Assembly (NCBI GenBank): GCA_031732795.1
Contig: JAVMKC010000060.1
Location: 1-64,000 of the forward strand
Source of the DNA: Accumulibacter sp031732795
Lineage (GTDB): Bacteria; Pseudomonadota; Gammaproteobacteria; Burkholderiales; Rhodocyclaceae
Reading direction: 5' to 3'
DNA length: 64,000 nt
The notes beneath the pieces were generated by a model that was not told the origin of the DNA, made no database searches, and saw only the letters and a program-made list of their open reading frames with translations. Shown piece after piece: positions 55,950 to 64,000 of this stretch; position 1 is the first letter of the stretch; the number at the start of each line of letters is the position of its first letter. The position numbers were made by a program, and so were the translations under genes.

Positions 55950-57132
55950 CGGAGCAAGACGCCCGTCAAAACAGGGCAAGCGCATAAAAAATCTTGTACA
56001 CGACCCAGGAGTTGTGCCCGGAAGGTATCAGAAGTTGCGGCGATGAGGCGCCGGGCTTGGAGGCCGTCCTGACGTCTCACCGTGGCGGTGCGCAGGAGGT
56101 TGCCGGCCGAGTCATAGTCGGCTAACTTGCGTTGGCCCTGTAAAAGGGTCAGCGTGCGGTCAGTATGACGCAGCACAGGGACCTTGGCCTTGACGTCGTG
56201 GCAGCGATGACGATCGGCGGGAATCTGCCACTTCATCCTCTCGAAGCTGACGCCGTTGTCATTGCCGACGGTGCGCTCGAACCGCTCGCCCAGGATGTCG
56301 TCGAGCGCGCCGCCGATCCGGCCGACGAAGAGGCTGCCTTCTTCCATCGCCGATTGCATGAACTCGGCGTTGAAGGCCGGCCGATAGACGTCGGCCAGAT
56401 AGCGGTTGGCGCCCGCCATGTCGGTGATCCCGGCCAACGCCAGTTCCCGTGGCAGGCGCTCCTGATGGGCGCGAAACATCCGCTCGGAGCGCCCATGCGC
56501 TTCCGGCGAGTAGGCGGCGATCCTCTCGATTCCGAGGCGCTTCATCGCCGGCCCGAATAGAAGGTCGAGAAGAGTTCTCGTGCTTCAATGACTTCACGTA
56601 CGCCCCGCGGGCGGCTCATCGTGTCTTCTTCCTCCACGAAGAACACCGAGTCGTGCTCGTTGGTCGCGTCGTCCATGGTCACGATCAGATCCCAACGCTG
56701 CCCAGCGATCCATTCGTGCCGGCTGCTATCCTGGTGAATCATCAACCCCGGCCACGGTGCACGCTCCCGCCGTTTCCGATGGGCCCCACGGGCCTGGGCC
56801 TTGGGAACCAGAGCCGCTTCCCGCAGCCGACTCTTCACCCAGGTGTAGCTACGCGTCCCGCCATCCTTGCGATACCCCGTGAAAAAATGCTTCGCGCTCC
56901 AGCCGTCGTGCCGTCGCCGGTACGACGACATCCGCTCCATCACTTCGTCTACCGGCGCCTTCCGGTGCGAGACCTGTTCCAGGCGTCGGTCGACCAACTC
57001 CGCCAACCCGTCCGCTTCGTAACGCCGCAGCTACCGACGGAATGTCCAATCGCGGACCCCCAGCAGATTCGCCGCCTCCTCCTGCGTCAACCGCCCGGAA
57101 TCCCAACCTTCATACGCTTCTCTAAACCTCAT
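55950..57132 (-). pseudogene. Inactivated ISNCY-type transposase
   Basis: The frame starts at ATG 57132 with MRFREAYEGWDSGRLTQEEA and a helix-turn-helix (VRDWTFRR), then meets an in-frame TAG at 57031-57033. It continues to 56542 (RWDLIVTMDDATNEHDSVFF, first catalytic Asp). At 56542-56545 the phase changes: the second catalytic segment (normally a DRGSHYW motif) is missing and the sequence resumes as MKRLGIERIAAYSPEAHGRS to about 55904. Stop codon, deletion and frameshift make it non-functional. The C-terminal frame runs into the end of hemB. Clear terminal inverted repeats were not found. Confidence 0.8.
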
Positions 57133-57530
57133 CTGCCTGATCTCCGTTAGCAACGCCGTCCGCCTCAGCTCGCTCCTCCTGTGGAGCAACATAAACCGGA
57201 CAGATTACGTGTTCCCTACAACCGATGCCGACGACCTACCCGAAAGCGGTGGAATGGTTTATATTGCGCCGAAATAGACGCTTTGGTCGTCTGCCGCCCC
57301 GACCTTTCGTAATACTGCGCCAGCGCGTGGTCAATGGGTCGGCTTGGCTGACCTTGGTGACCCACCGGTGACCAACGAATGGTCAGTACGATTCTCAGCG
57401 CTGGCCGCCATGGCCGCACACTCCCAACCGCCTGCTCAGACCATATCGACGCGCCCCCGCGGCGCACCGGCAGGCGCGAATGAACACTGATCCGCCGGCA
57501 CGGCGGTAACCAACCAACCGCAGGACCACT
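57133..57530. other. Intergenic region upstream of DUF2760 gene
   Basis: 398 bases. The left end probably contains the right edge of the dead insertion element (AAACCGGACAGATTACG near 57190). No gene is supported; an 83-codon minus-strand frame at 57216-57467 has no recognisable features. Confidence 0.4.
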
Positions 57531-58091
57531 ATGAACGTCAACAAACCCTCCTTGTTGAGCCGATTGTCGATCGCTCTCAACAGCTTCTTCAAAATCCTCG
57601 GGGACGCCGATTTTGCCGCCCGGGTGCGCGCATTGAATGATTCGCCGTCACCCGCCGCACCAGTCGTACCCGAACCCCCGCCAGCCCCCGTTGCGCCACC
57701 GCTCAAAGAAGCGACGCCAGACGGCGCGTTGCAACTGCTCGGCCTGCTGCAGCGCGAAGCGCGGTTCATCGATTTCATCCAGGAAGATGTCGCCGCCTAC
57801 GCCGACGCCGACATCGGCGCCGCCGCGCGCGTCGTCCATGAAGGTTGCCGCAAGGTGTTGCGCGACAACTTCACCCTCGATGCCATCCGCGAGGAAGCCG
57901 AAGGCAGTCGTGTGACCCTGCCCTCCGGTTTCGACGCCGCCGCAGTCCGCGTCACCGGCAATGTCGTCGGCACGGCGCCGTTTACCGGCAGCCTGACGCA
58001 TCGTGGCTGGCGGGTGGTCGACACCCGGCTGCCCAAACTCTCCGGAAAACACGATCTCAGGATCGTCGCTCCGGCGGAGGTGGAACTATGA
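57531..58091 (+). CDS. DUF2760 protein
   Basis: 186 residues. A short amphipathic N-terminus (LLSRLSIALNSFFKILGDAD) is followed by a Pro/Ala-rich linker (PPPAPVAPP) and the conserved DUF2760 domain: DGALQLLGLLQREARFIDFI, EDVAAYADADIGAAARVVHE, GCRKVLRDNF, and the end GSLTHRGWRVVDTRLPKL. Function unknown; the family is consistently found beside an Hsp70-like gene. Its stop overlaps the ATG of that gene (ATGA), implying coupled translation and equal dosage. Confidence 0.88.
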   Translation: MNVNKPSLLSRLSIALNSFFKILGDADFAARVRALNDSPSPAAPVVPEPPPAPVAPPLKEATPDGALQLLGLLQREARFIDFIQEDVAAYADADIGAAARVVHEGCRKVLRDNFTLDAIREEAEGSRVTLPSGFDAAAVRVTGNVVGTAPFTGSLTHRGWRVVDTRLPKLSGKHDLRIVAPAEVEL

Positions 58092-59929
58092 GCGAGGCCC
58101 GTTTTTCGATCGGCATCGACCTCGGCACCACTCATTGTGCGCTGTCATACGTCGATCTCGCCGCCTGCGACGGCGACCGGGTCGCGCAGCAGGTGCTGCC
58201 GGTGCCGCAATTGACCGCACCGGGCACTGTCGAATCACTCGGCCTGCTGCCGTCATTCATCTACCTGCCGCACGCCAGCGAACTGGCGGCTGGCGATCTG
58301 GAACTGCCATGGACCGGCACGCAGGACTACGCCGTCGGCGAAATGGCCCGCAGCCGCGGTGCGGCGACGCCGATCCGCCTGGTGTCGAGCGCCAAGAGCT
58401 GGCTGTGCCACGCCGGCGTAGATCGCCGCGCGGCGATCCTGCCCGCCGACGCGCCACAGGAGGTAACGCGCCTGTCGCCACTCGACGCGTCACTGCGTTA
58501 TCTGAACCATCTGCGTAGCGCCTGGGACCAGGCGCAACCAACGGCTCCGTTCGTCGATCAGGAAATCGTCGTCACCATTCCCGCCTCCTTCGACCCGGCG
58601 GCACGAGAGCTGACCGCCGAAGCGGCGCGCGCCGCCGGCTGCAACCAATTGACCCTGCTCGAAGAACCCCAGGCGGCGCTGTACAGTTGGATCGAGCAGA
58701 GCGGCGGCGGCTGGCGCAAACAGGTCCAGCCGGGCGACATCATCCTGGTGGTCGATGTCGGCGGCGGCACCAGCGACTTTTCGTTGATCGCCGTCATCGA
58801 ACGCGCCGGCACCCTTGAACTGCACCGCGTCGCGGTCGGTGAACACATCCTGCTCGGCGGCGACAACATGGATCTGGCGCTGGCTTACGCCGTCGCCGGC
58901 AAATTGGCCGCGCAAGGCAGCAAACTCGACGCCTGGCAATTGCGTGCGCTGACTCACGCCTGCCGCGGCGCCAAGGAAACATTGCTCAAAGACGGCGAAC
59001 TGACCAGCGTGCCGCTGCTCATTGCCAGCCGTGGCGCCAAGCTGATCGGCGGCTCGCTACGCAGCGAATTGACCCGCGAAGAGGTCAACGCCACGCTGCT
59101 CGACGGTTTCTTCCCGTCGGCATCGATCGCCGACCGGCCGCAGGGACGCGGCCGCGGCGGCCTGACACAACTCGGTCTGCCTTACGCGCAGGATGCGGCG
59201 GTCACCCGCCACCTGGCGGCTTTCCTGGCCCGCCAACGGACGGCAACCGACGAGCTGTCCGGCTTCAGCAGCCGTCAGCCGGAAGGCGCGACCTTCCTCC
59301 ATCCGACGGCCGTGCTGTTCAACGGCGGGGTCTTCAAATCCCCGCTGCTCGCTGAACGGACCTTGGCGACGGTCAATTCCTGGCTGACCGGCGAAGGCGC
59401 TGCTCCGGCGCGGCTGCTTGCCGGTGCCGATCTCGATTTGGCCGTCGCCCGCGGCGCGGCCTACTACGGCCATGTCCGCCGCGGACAGGGCGTTCGCATC
59501 CGCGGTGGCACGGCACGCTCGTATTACGTGGCCATCGAGTCGTCGATGCCCGCCGTTCCCGGCGTCGAGCCGCCAGTGCAAGCGCTGTGCCTGGCGCCGT
59601 TCGGCATGGAAGAAGGCAGTGAAGCGGCCTTGCCGGCGCAGGAATTCGGTCTGGTCGTCGGCGAACCGGTGCGCTTCCGCTTCTTCGGCTCGTCGGTCCG
59701 CCGCCAGGATCAGGTCGGCGCGCTGCTCGACGACTGGGCCGCCGATGAATTGCAGGAACTCGAGGAAATCCAGACCACGCTGCCTGCCGACGGACGCACC
59801 GCCGGCGAAGTGGTGCGCGTGCGCCTGCACGCCCGGGTCACCGAAACCGGCACCCTGGAACTCGAAGCCTTGCCGCACGACGACAACACCCGCTGGAAAG
59901 TCGAGTTCGACGTGCGCGGCGGCGAGTAA
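58088..59929 (+). CDS. Hsp70-family chaperone-like protein
   Basis: 613 residues, starting MSEARFSIGIDLGTTHCALS (phosphate-1 motif). Further ATPase motifs are IVVTIPASFDPAARELTAEA, LLEEPQAALYSWIE and VVDVGGGTSDFSLI, so the nucleotide-binding domain is intact. The C-terminal half (FRFFGSSVRRQDQVGALLDD) does not look like the DnaK substrate-binding domain, so clients may be bound differently. It is coupled to the DUF2760 gene. Cytosolic; no DnaJ or GrpE partner nearby. Many relatives have a second, larger Hsp70-like gene next, which is absent here, possibly replaced by the repeat element downstream. Confidence 0.88.
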   Translation: MSEARFSIGIDLGTTHCALSYVDLAACDGDRVAQQVLPVPQLTAPGTVESLGLLPSFIYLPHASELAAGDLELPWTGTQDYAVGEMARSRGAATPIRLVSSAKSWLCHAGVDRRAAILPADAPQEVTRLSPLDASLRYLNHLRSAWDQAQPTAPFVDQEIVVTIPASFDPAARELTAEAARAAGCNQLTLLEEPQAALYSWIEQSGGGWRKQVQPGDIILVVDVGGGTSDFSLIAVIERAGTLELHRVAVGEHILLGGDNMDLALAYAVAGKLAAQGSKLDAWQLRALTHACRGAKETLLKDGELTSVPLLIASRGAKLIGGSLRSELTREEVNATLLDGFFPSASIADRPQGRGRGGLTQLGLPYAQDAAVTRHLAAFLARQRTATDELSGFSSRQPEGATFLHPTAVLFNGGVFKSPLLAERTLATVNSWLTGEGAAPARLLAGADLDLAVARGAAYYGHVRRGQGVRIRGGTARSYYVAIESSMPAVPGVEPPVQALCLAPFGMEEGSEAALPAQEFGLVVGEPVRFRFFGSSVRRQDQVGALLDDWAADELQELEEIQTTLPADGRTAGEVVRVRLHARVTETGTLELEALPHDDNTRWKVEFDVRGGE

Positions 59930-59990
59930 ACGGCCGGCCAGGATAGAATGCACGCTCAGCCGGTGGGCGCCCACCGGCGGATTGTTCCCT

Positions 59991-60163
59991 GGGAGCCTGT
60001 CGGACTGGAGATTACTCGACTGCACCGGTAGGGAAGCGGTCCGTTTTTCCCCGATTTCTCGTGGCATAGGTCCACTATGCGCCATGCTCCTCAAAAATCG
60101 GCAAAAACTGTCTTCGCTTTCCCGATCGGATCGCAGCGATCGTTCAAGTCCAACAGGCGCCTG
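59991..60163. repeat. Dispersed palindromic repeat, copy 2
   Basis: Related to 8983-9149: both share GGAGCCTGTCG at the left, GGAAGCGGTCC/GAAAGCGGTCC, TTTTTCCCCGATTTCTCGT, the centre CATAGRTCCACTATGCGCC, and AAGTCCRACAGGC at the right. It is about 173 bases, with a short insertion (ATGCTCCTC) and several substitutions. It sits between the Hsp70-like gene and the acyltransferase. Confidence 0.85.
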
Positions 60164-60198
60164 ACCCTCCCCGTCTGACCTACCCGGAACCGACGCCC

Positions 60199-60945
60199 AT
60201 GCAACGACTGCTCGCCATTTTCGGCCCCATTCCTTTTCTGGCGTTGGCGATTCTTGCCGCCGGTCTGTCGCTCGGGGTAGCCGTCTGGCTGTACCTCGAC
60301 GTCTTCTCCCCGGCCTTGTCTGGGATCGGTTCGTGGTGGCGTTATCCGTTGACCGGCTTGTCGCTGGCGTTGTGCTATTTCGCCTACGGGCTGAGCTTGC
60401 TGCTGGTTGCACCAACGCTCAATCTGCTGCTCGGCGGTCGTCTCAAACCGTACCGCGGTTCGGCGGTGTCGTTGACCGCCCTGCGCTGGTACGTCCATTG
60501 CACGCTGACGCTGGTCGTCCGCTATTCCTTTCTCGAGTTCGTCACCCCATCGCATTTCGCGCAAACCTACTACCGGTTGATGGGCATGAAGATCGGCCGC
60601 AACGTGTCGATCAACTCGACGGCCATTGCCGACCCATCGTTGATCGAGATCGCCGATAACGTGATCATCGGGGGCACCGCCAGCGTGATGGCGCATTATG
60701 CGCAAGGCGGCTATCTGGTGATCGCCCCGGTAAAACTCGGCGCCGGATCGACGATCGGTTTGCGGGCGATCGTCATGGGCGGCGTCGATGTCGGCGCCAA
60801 AGCCAAGGTTCTCGCCGGTTCGTTCGTGCTGCCGAACACGCGGATTCCCGCCGGCGAAACCTGGGCCGGCATTCCCGCGCAACGCATCGAATTGCCGCGG
60901 GACGACGCTCCCAGCCGCCCGTCGGCTGCCGCTGACGGTCACTGA
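60199..60945 (+). CDS. Membrane-anchored hexapeptide-repeat acyltransferase
   Basis: 248 residues. Three hydrophobic helices at the N-terminus (ending near residue 75, LLLVAPTLNLLLGG), then a left-handed beta-helix acyltransferase domain: YYRLMGMKIGRNVSINSTAI, ADPSLIEIADNVIIGGTASV and LGAGSTIGLRAIVMGGVDVG. The catalytic His may be that in VMAHYAQGG. Such proteins acylate surface sugars or peptides; the substrate is unknown. First of four co-directional genes. Confidence 0.83.
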   Translation: MQRLLAIFGPIPFLALAILAAGLSLGVAVWLYLDVFSPALSGIGSWWRYPLTGLSLALCYFAYGLSLLLVAPTLNLLLGGRLKPYRGSAVSLTALRWYVHCTLTLVVRYSFLEFVTPSHFAQTYYRLMGMKIGRNVSINSTAIADPSLIEIADNVIIGGTASVMAHYAQGGYLVIAPVKLGAGSTIGLRAIVMGGVDVGAKAKVLAGSFVLPNTRIPAGETWAGIPAQRIELPRDDAPSRPSAAADGH

Positions 60946-60950
60946 ACGCC

Positions 60951-61568
60951 ATGAGCGACTGGCCCTCGTTTTCGACCATCGCGCTGCGCCTGCTGGCCAT
61001 CGCCGGCGGGATGGTGGCCTGGTTCGTCAGCCAGCGTCTGATCGGCGAGCGTCGCCTGGACAGCGAGCGGATCTACGATCATCTGCACCAGATCAGCGCA
61101 CCGGCCAACGCCTGGCTGCACGAACACCCCGGCGCCGCCAAGGCTCTGCTGATCGGCAGTTCGCTGGCCATCGATCTGAGCACGCTGTTCGTTCTCGGCT
61201 ACGCCATCGTCGGCCCCAGTTTTGCGCCGTTCTGGGGGCTCCTGACCTTGTTTCTGCTGCGCCAGCTCAGCCAGGCGGCAGTCGCGTTGCCGTCACCGGC
61301 GGGAATCATCTGGCGCGATCCCGGTTTTCCGTCCCTGTTCGTCACATACGCCGTCGGTAACGATTTCTTCTTTTCCGGCCATACCGCGCTGGCCGTCTAT
61401 GGTGCGATACAGATGGCCACTCTCGGCCTGCCGCTGCTGACCGCGATCGGCGTACTGCTGGCAGTGCTGCAGATGGCGCTGGTGATCGTCCTGCGCGCGC
61501 ACTGGACGCTGGACGTGATCACCGGGGCGCTGGCGGCGTTGTGTATCGGCGGCTTTTTCGTCCGCTGA
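60951..61568 (+). CDS. PAP2-like / sphingomyelin-synthase-related membrane protein
   Basis: 205 residues with about six helices. Catalytic-type motifs: DFFFSGHTALAVYGA and VLRAHWTLDVITGALAA (His and Asp), matching the PAP2_C (sphingomyelin synthase-like) family. It should transfer or remove a phospho-headgroup from a lipid at the membrane. It follows the acyltransferase after five bases, suggesting one lipid or surface-glycan modification unit. Confidence 0.85.
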   Translation: MSDWPSFSTIALRLLAIAGGMVAWFVSQRLIGERRLDSERIYDHLHQISAPANAWLHEHPGAAKALLIGSSLAIDLSTLFVLGYAIVGPSFAPFWGLLTLFLLRQLSQAAVALPSPAGIIWRDPGFPSLFVTYAVGNDFFFSGHTALAVYGAIQMATLGLPLLTAIGVLLAVLQMALVIVLRAHWTLDVITGALAALCIGGFFVR

Positions 61569-61610
61569 TGACATGGCATCATCCGTACTTTCCCCTCCTC
61601 TCGATCGCCG

Positions 61611-62696
61611 ATGACCGCCGCCAGCCGACCCGAAGCCCAACGCCGCGTCGACGACATTCGCGTTTTCGAGCGCGAATGGCAGCGGCTGGTCGATGAAGGC
61701 ATACTGCAGCCGGACCCAGCGCAAGAAGCGACTCTGCGCAGCCATCATCAAGCCTTGTTGGCCGATTATGCGCACGCCTTCGACATCGACGCCGATCTGC
61801 AGGCGCATCAATTGTCGCTCGGCATGCGCGTGGCCTCATTCCTCGGCGCACTGGCACTGGCCGCCAGCGTTTTCTTCCTCTTCAGACGCTATTGGGGCGC
61901 TTTGCCGACGGCACTGCAGGTCGGCGTGCTGATCGCCAGCTCGCTCGGCAGCTTTGTGGCAACGATCGCGCTGCGCGGCAGAGACCGTTCCGGCTATTTC
62001 ACCAAACTGGCGGCAATGCTGGCGTTCGTCTGCTTTGTGCTCAATGTCACGCTGCTCGGCACGATCTTCAATCTCACCCCGTCCGACAATGCCCTGCTCG
62101 CCTGGGCGGCGCTGGCCTTTCTGCTGGCCTACACCTGCGACCTGCGCCTGCTGCTGGCGGCTGGAATCCTTTGCGTGATGGCATTCATCGCCGCCCGCAC
62201 CGGCACCTGGGGCGGCATGTACTGGCTCGATTTCGGCGAACGTCCGGAAAATTTCCTGCCGGCCGGCGTTCTGTTCTTCCTGCTGCCATCGCTGCCGCCA
62301 TTGGCCGCGCACGTACCGTCACGCGAATTCGCGCCGATCTACCGGATATTCGGTCTGCTGGCACTGTTCCTGCCGATGCTGGTGCTCGCCAACTGGGGAT
62401 ACGGCAGTTACCTCGAATTCGACCATCGTCTCATCGAAGGTGGGTACCAGATCGGTGGCTTCGTGCTCGCCGGACTGGTGATCTGGCTCGGTGCCCGGCG
62501 TGGCTGGCCTGAAACGGTCAATACCGGGCTGACCTTCTTTGTGATTTTTCTCTACACCAAACTGTTCGACTGGTGGTGGGAAGCCATGCCGAAGTACCTC
62601 TTCTTCCTGGTTCTCGGTTTGATCGCGGTGCTGATCCTTTTGGTTCTCAAACGCTGGCGCACTGCCGGCGGCCGGCTACGGGAAAACCCACGATGA
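61611..62696 (+). CDS. DUF2157 multi-pass membrane protein
   Basis: 361 residues. A soluble N-terminus (RLVDEGILQPDPAQEATLRS) precedes about ten hydrophobic helices (e.g. VASFLGALALAASVFFLF; LLALFLPMLVLANWGYG). Family of unknown function, usually paired with a DUF4401/DUF4824/GDYXXLXY-type partner. The stop overlaps the start of the next gene (ATGA). Confidence 0.8.
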   Translation: MTAASRPEAQRRVDDIRVFEREWQRLVDEGILQPDPAQEATLRSHHQALLADYAHAFDIDADLQAHQLSLGMRVASFLGALALAASVFFLFRRYWGALPTALQVGVLIASSLGSFVATIALRGRDRSGYFTKLAAMLAFVCFVLNVTLLGTIFNLTPSDNALLAWAALAFLLAYTCDLRLLLAAGILCVMAFIAARTGTWGGMYWLDFGERPENFLPAGVLFFLLPSLPPLAAHVPSREFAPIYRIFGLLALFLPMLVLANWGYGSYLEFDHRLIEGGYQIGGFVLAGLVIWLGARRGWPETVNTGLTFFVIFLYTKLFDWWWEAMPKYLFFLVLGLIAVLILLVLKRWRTAGGRLRENPR

Positions 62697-63544
62697 GCGG
62701 ACGAAAACACTGGCGGACGCTCATCGCCGGCTGCGGACTGATCGCGCTGGTCAATGCGCTGGTATTGGGCGGTGTGGCGTATAACCGTTCTGGAGAACCG
62801 GACAGCCTGTTGCGTCTGAGTGAACGAGAATTGCCGCCGAAAAATGGCCGTTGGTTGAAGTTCGAAAGTGGCGGCATGATCCTGACGCTGGCCTGGCGCG
62901 TACTGCCGGCGAAAGGTAGCGACGATTTCTATGGAAGTTGGGCCACCATCGGGGGCTCACCGGTCTGGCTCGACACGCAGAAAATGCGGAGTCTCGGTTT
63001 CGAAGTCACCGAACCGTCAACGATCACCCCGGCGGCGATCCGCCGGCAACGCAGCCGAGACGTGCTGCTGGTATTGGAATTCGATGGACCGGCGTACCAG
63101 CAGGCGCTGAATCTCGCCAGGGAACGATACGCCGAGGAGAGCCGCTTGCTCGCCGCCAATCCGGGGAAACAAGAGTTTGTTCGCCGTCGTGACGATGCGC
63201 AAAAAAGACTGCAGCGCGAGGAAACGCTAAACAGCCGACTATTCGCGGTGGACGCCGGACTGGACGCAGCGACCTTGCGTGCGCAGTACCCGGACCGGAC
63301 CCGCTATTTGATCGCCAAAGGGCGCGTATACGCGCAGTGGCATCACGATCAATCGCAGCCGACGCTATCTGGCCGCATCGGTCGACTGGCGATCAGCGAA
63401 ATCAACATCCCGGTCGAACTGCAGCCCACAGTGGCTGCTCATCACCCCTTCAACCCGACGCCTCCTTTCCAAGCCACCATCGCCATTGGCCAAAGACTCG
63501 AACCGTGGCTACGAGAGATCGCCCTTGGAAACGAAATGCGGTAG
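62693..63544 (+). CDS. DUF4824-like single-helix protein
   Basis: 283 residues from ATG 62693 (MSGRKHWRTLIAGCGLIALV). One N-terminal membrane helix is followed by a periplasmic domain: LRLSERELPPKNGRWLKFES, LTLAWRVLPAKG, PVWLDTQKMRSLGFEV. A charged, possibly helical middle (EFVRRRDDAQKRLQREE) follows. Family function unknown; it regularly follows DUF2157 genes, so the two likely form a membrane complex (inference). Confidence 0.75.
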   Translation: MSGRKHWRTLIAGCGLIALVNALVLGGVAYNRSGEPDSLLRLSERELPPKNGRWLKFESGGMILTLAWRVLPAKGSDDFYGSWATIGGSPVWLDTQKMRSLGFEVTEPSTITPAAIRRQRSRDVLLVLEFDGPAYQQALNLARERYAEESRLLAANPGKQEFVRRRDDAQKRLQREETLNSRLFAVDAGLDAATLRAQYPDRTRYLIAKGRVYAQWHHDQSQPTLSGRIGRLAISEINIPVELQPTVAAHHPFNPTPPFQATIAIGQRLEPWLREIALGNEMR

Positions 63545-63649
63545 TCCGAGCTTGACTCGCATCTTCACACCTCTTTCCTTGCAAATTAAATAAATTAAAA
63601 TCAATGTTCTATGCAAGGCCTGAGCGTCAGATATCGCAGAACCGTGACC

Positions 63650-63870
63650 GGAGGAAGACGGGTTCTACCGGGCTATCGCTCTCGAGCCGTTCAACCGAGA
63701 CGTCGTCGGCGGCTCACTCACGCCGCACATGACCTCGGACATTGTGACGAGTGCGCTGGCCAGGGTCGGGTTCCGCAAGCGTCCGACGTCGGTCTGCTGC
63801 ACCATTCCGACCGGGGCAGTCCGAGGAAACTTCAAAGCGACCCGTTCGGAGAAAAACTCTCACGCGTTTA
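63650..63870 (+). pseudogene. IS3-family transposase (integrase core) fragment
   Basis: One frame reads EDGFYRAIALEPFNRDVVGG and SLTPHMTSDIVTSALAR, matching the DDE core of IS3 orfB proteins. The continuation GLLHHSDRGSPRKL with the second Asp is in another frame, so a frameshift has occurred. Both ends of the gene are missing. The remnant meets the LysR gene end. Confidence 0.7.
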
Positions 63871-64000
63871 GCCGAGCTTTTTGAGGTAACCCGGCGCGAA
63901 TTCGAGGATGAAATCCCAGAAAGCCGCGAAAGCGGGTGTCAAATGTTTGTTTTTGTGTCGGACGAGATGCCAATGTCGGACTACCGGCGTCCCTTCGACC
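63868..64000 (-). CDS. C-terminal end of a LysR-type regulator (partial, runs off the window)
   Basis: The minus-strand frame from the window edge reads GTPVVRHWHLVRHKNKHLTP, AFAAFWDFILEFAPGY and a TAA at 63868-63870. This is the usual end of CbbR/CysB-like LysR substrate-binding domains (RxWxVVHxKxKxLxPAAxAF). Only 44 residues are visible, so the effector and targets cannot be told. Confidence 0.75.
   Translation of the reverse strand, partial: VEGTPVVRHWHLVRHKNKHLTPAFAAFWDFILEFAPGYLKKLG

Overview
The window reads as a high-GC betaproteobacterial chromosome segment. The conserved blocks infC-rpmI-rplT-pheS-pheT-ihfA-merR-tRNA-Pro, yhdP-nitrilase-tldD and cytochrome c4-engB-hemB, together with a PEP-CTERM protein, glycogen phosphorylase and many c-di-GMP genes, fit a Rhodocyclales-type organism such as Dechloromonas, Propionivibrio or 'Ca. 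Accumulibacter'. That placement is inference from gene order and content. No 16S gene or other direct taxon marker is present.

Region 1 (1-5415) is accessory DNA. It opens with the 3' end of a large RTX adhesin. Next come two truncated fatty-acid-oxidation gene fragments (thiolase 3' end, FadJ-type 5' end) and a short GCATCGGGGTCA repeat cluster. An array of integron-type gene cassettes with attC sites but no integrase follows: a zinc-ribbon protein, a beheaded zinc-ribbon remnant and a two-helix membrane protein. A decayed IS630 transposase closes the array.

Region 2 (5416-15560) holds a DUF3422 protein, a paired DUF4130 protein and radical-SAM/HhH protein, a dispersed palindromic repeat, a PAP2-type phosphatase, selO, glgP and an EEP-family hydrolase.

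Region 3 (15659-26229) is a signalling island. It has two hybrid REC/PAS/GGDEF/EAL/REC proteins with altered GGDEF motifs, a hemerythrin-sensor histidine kinase overlapping one of them, a divergent Hpt-HD-GYP protein with missing HD-GYP residues, tcdA, and a separate diguanylate cyclase with an intact GGEEF motif. A plausible reading is an O2/redox-responsive phosphorelay acting on c-di-GMP turnover.

Region 4 (26498-34490) is the translation operon, on the minus strand, in the order thrS-infC-rpmI-rplT-pheS-pheT-ihfA-merR-tRNA-Pro. infC appears to use an AUC start, and a terminator-like hairpin precedes pheS.

Region 5 (34490-46056) contains a TerB/DUF697 protein, TerC, HtpX, an HPF-like protein divergent from nhaR across a perfect AT-rich palindrome, a secreted metallophosphatase, a lytic transglycosylase, a PEP-CTERM protein and glnE.

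Region 6 (46236-55949) contains yhdP-nitrilase-tldD, a CBS protein, cytochrome c4, engB, a candidate structured small RNA and hemB.

Region 7 (55950-64000) starts with a dead ISNCY-type element. It continues with a DUF2760/Hsp70 pair, a second copy of the dispersed palindrome, and an envelope-type cluster (hexapeptide acyltransferase, sphingomyelin-synthase-like PAP2, DUF2157, DUF4824). It ends in an IS3 remnant and the 3' end of a LysR-type regulator.
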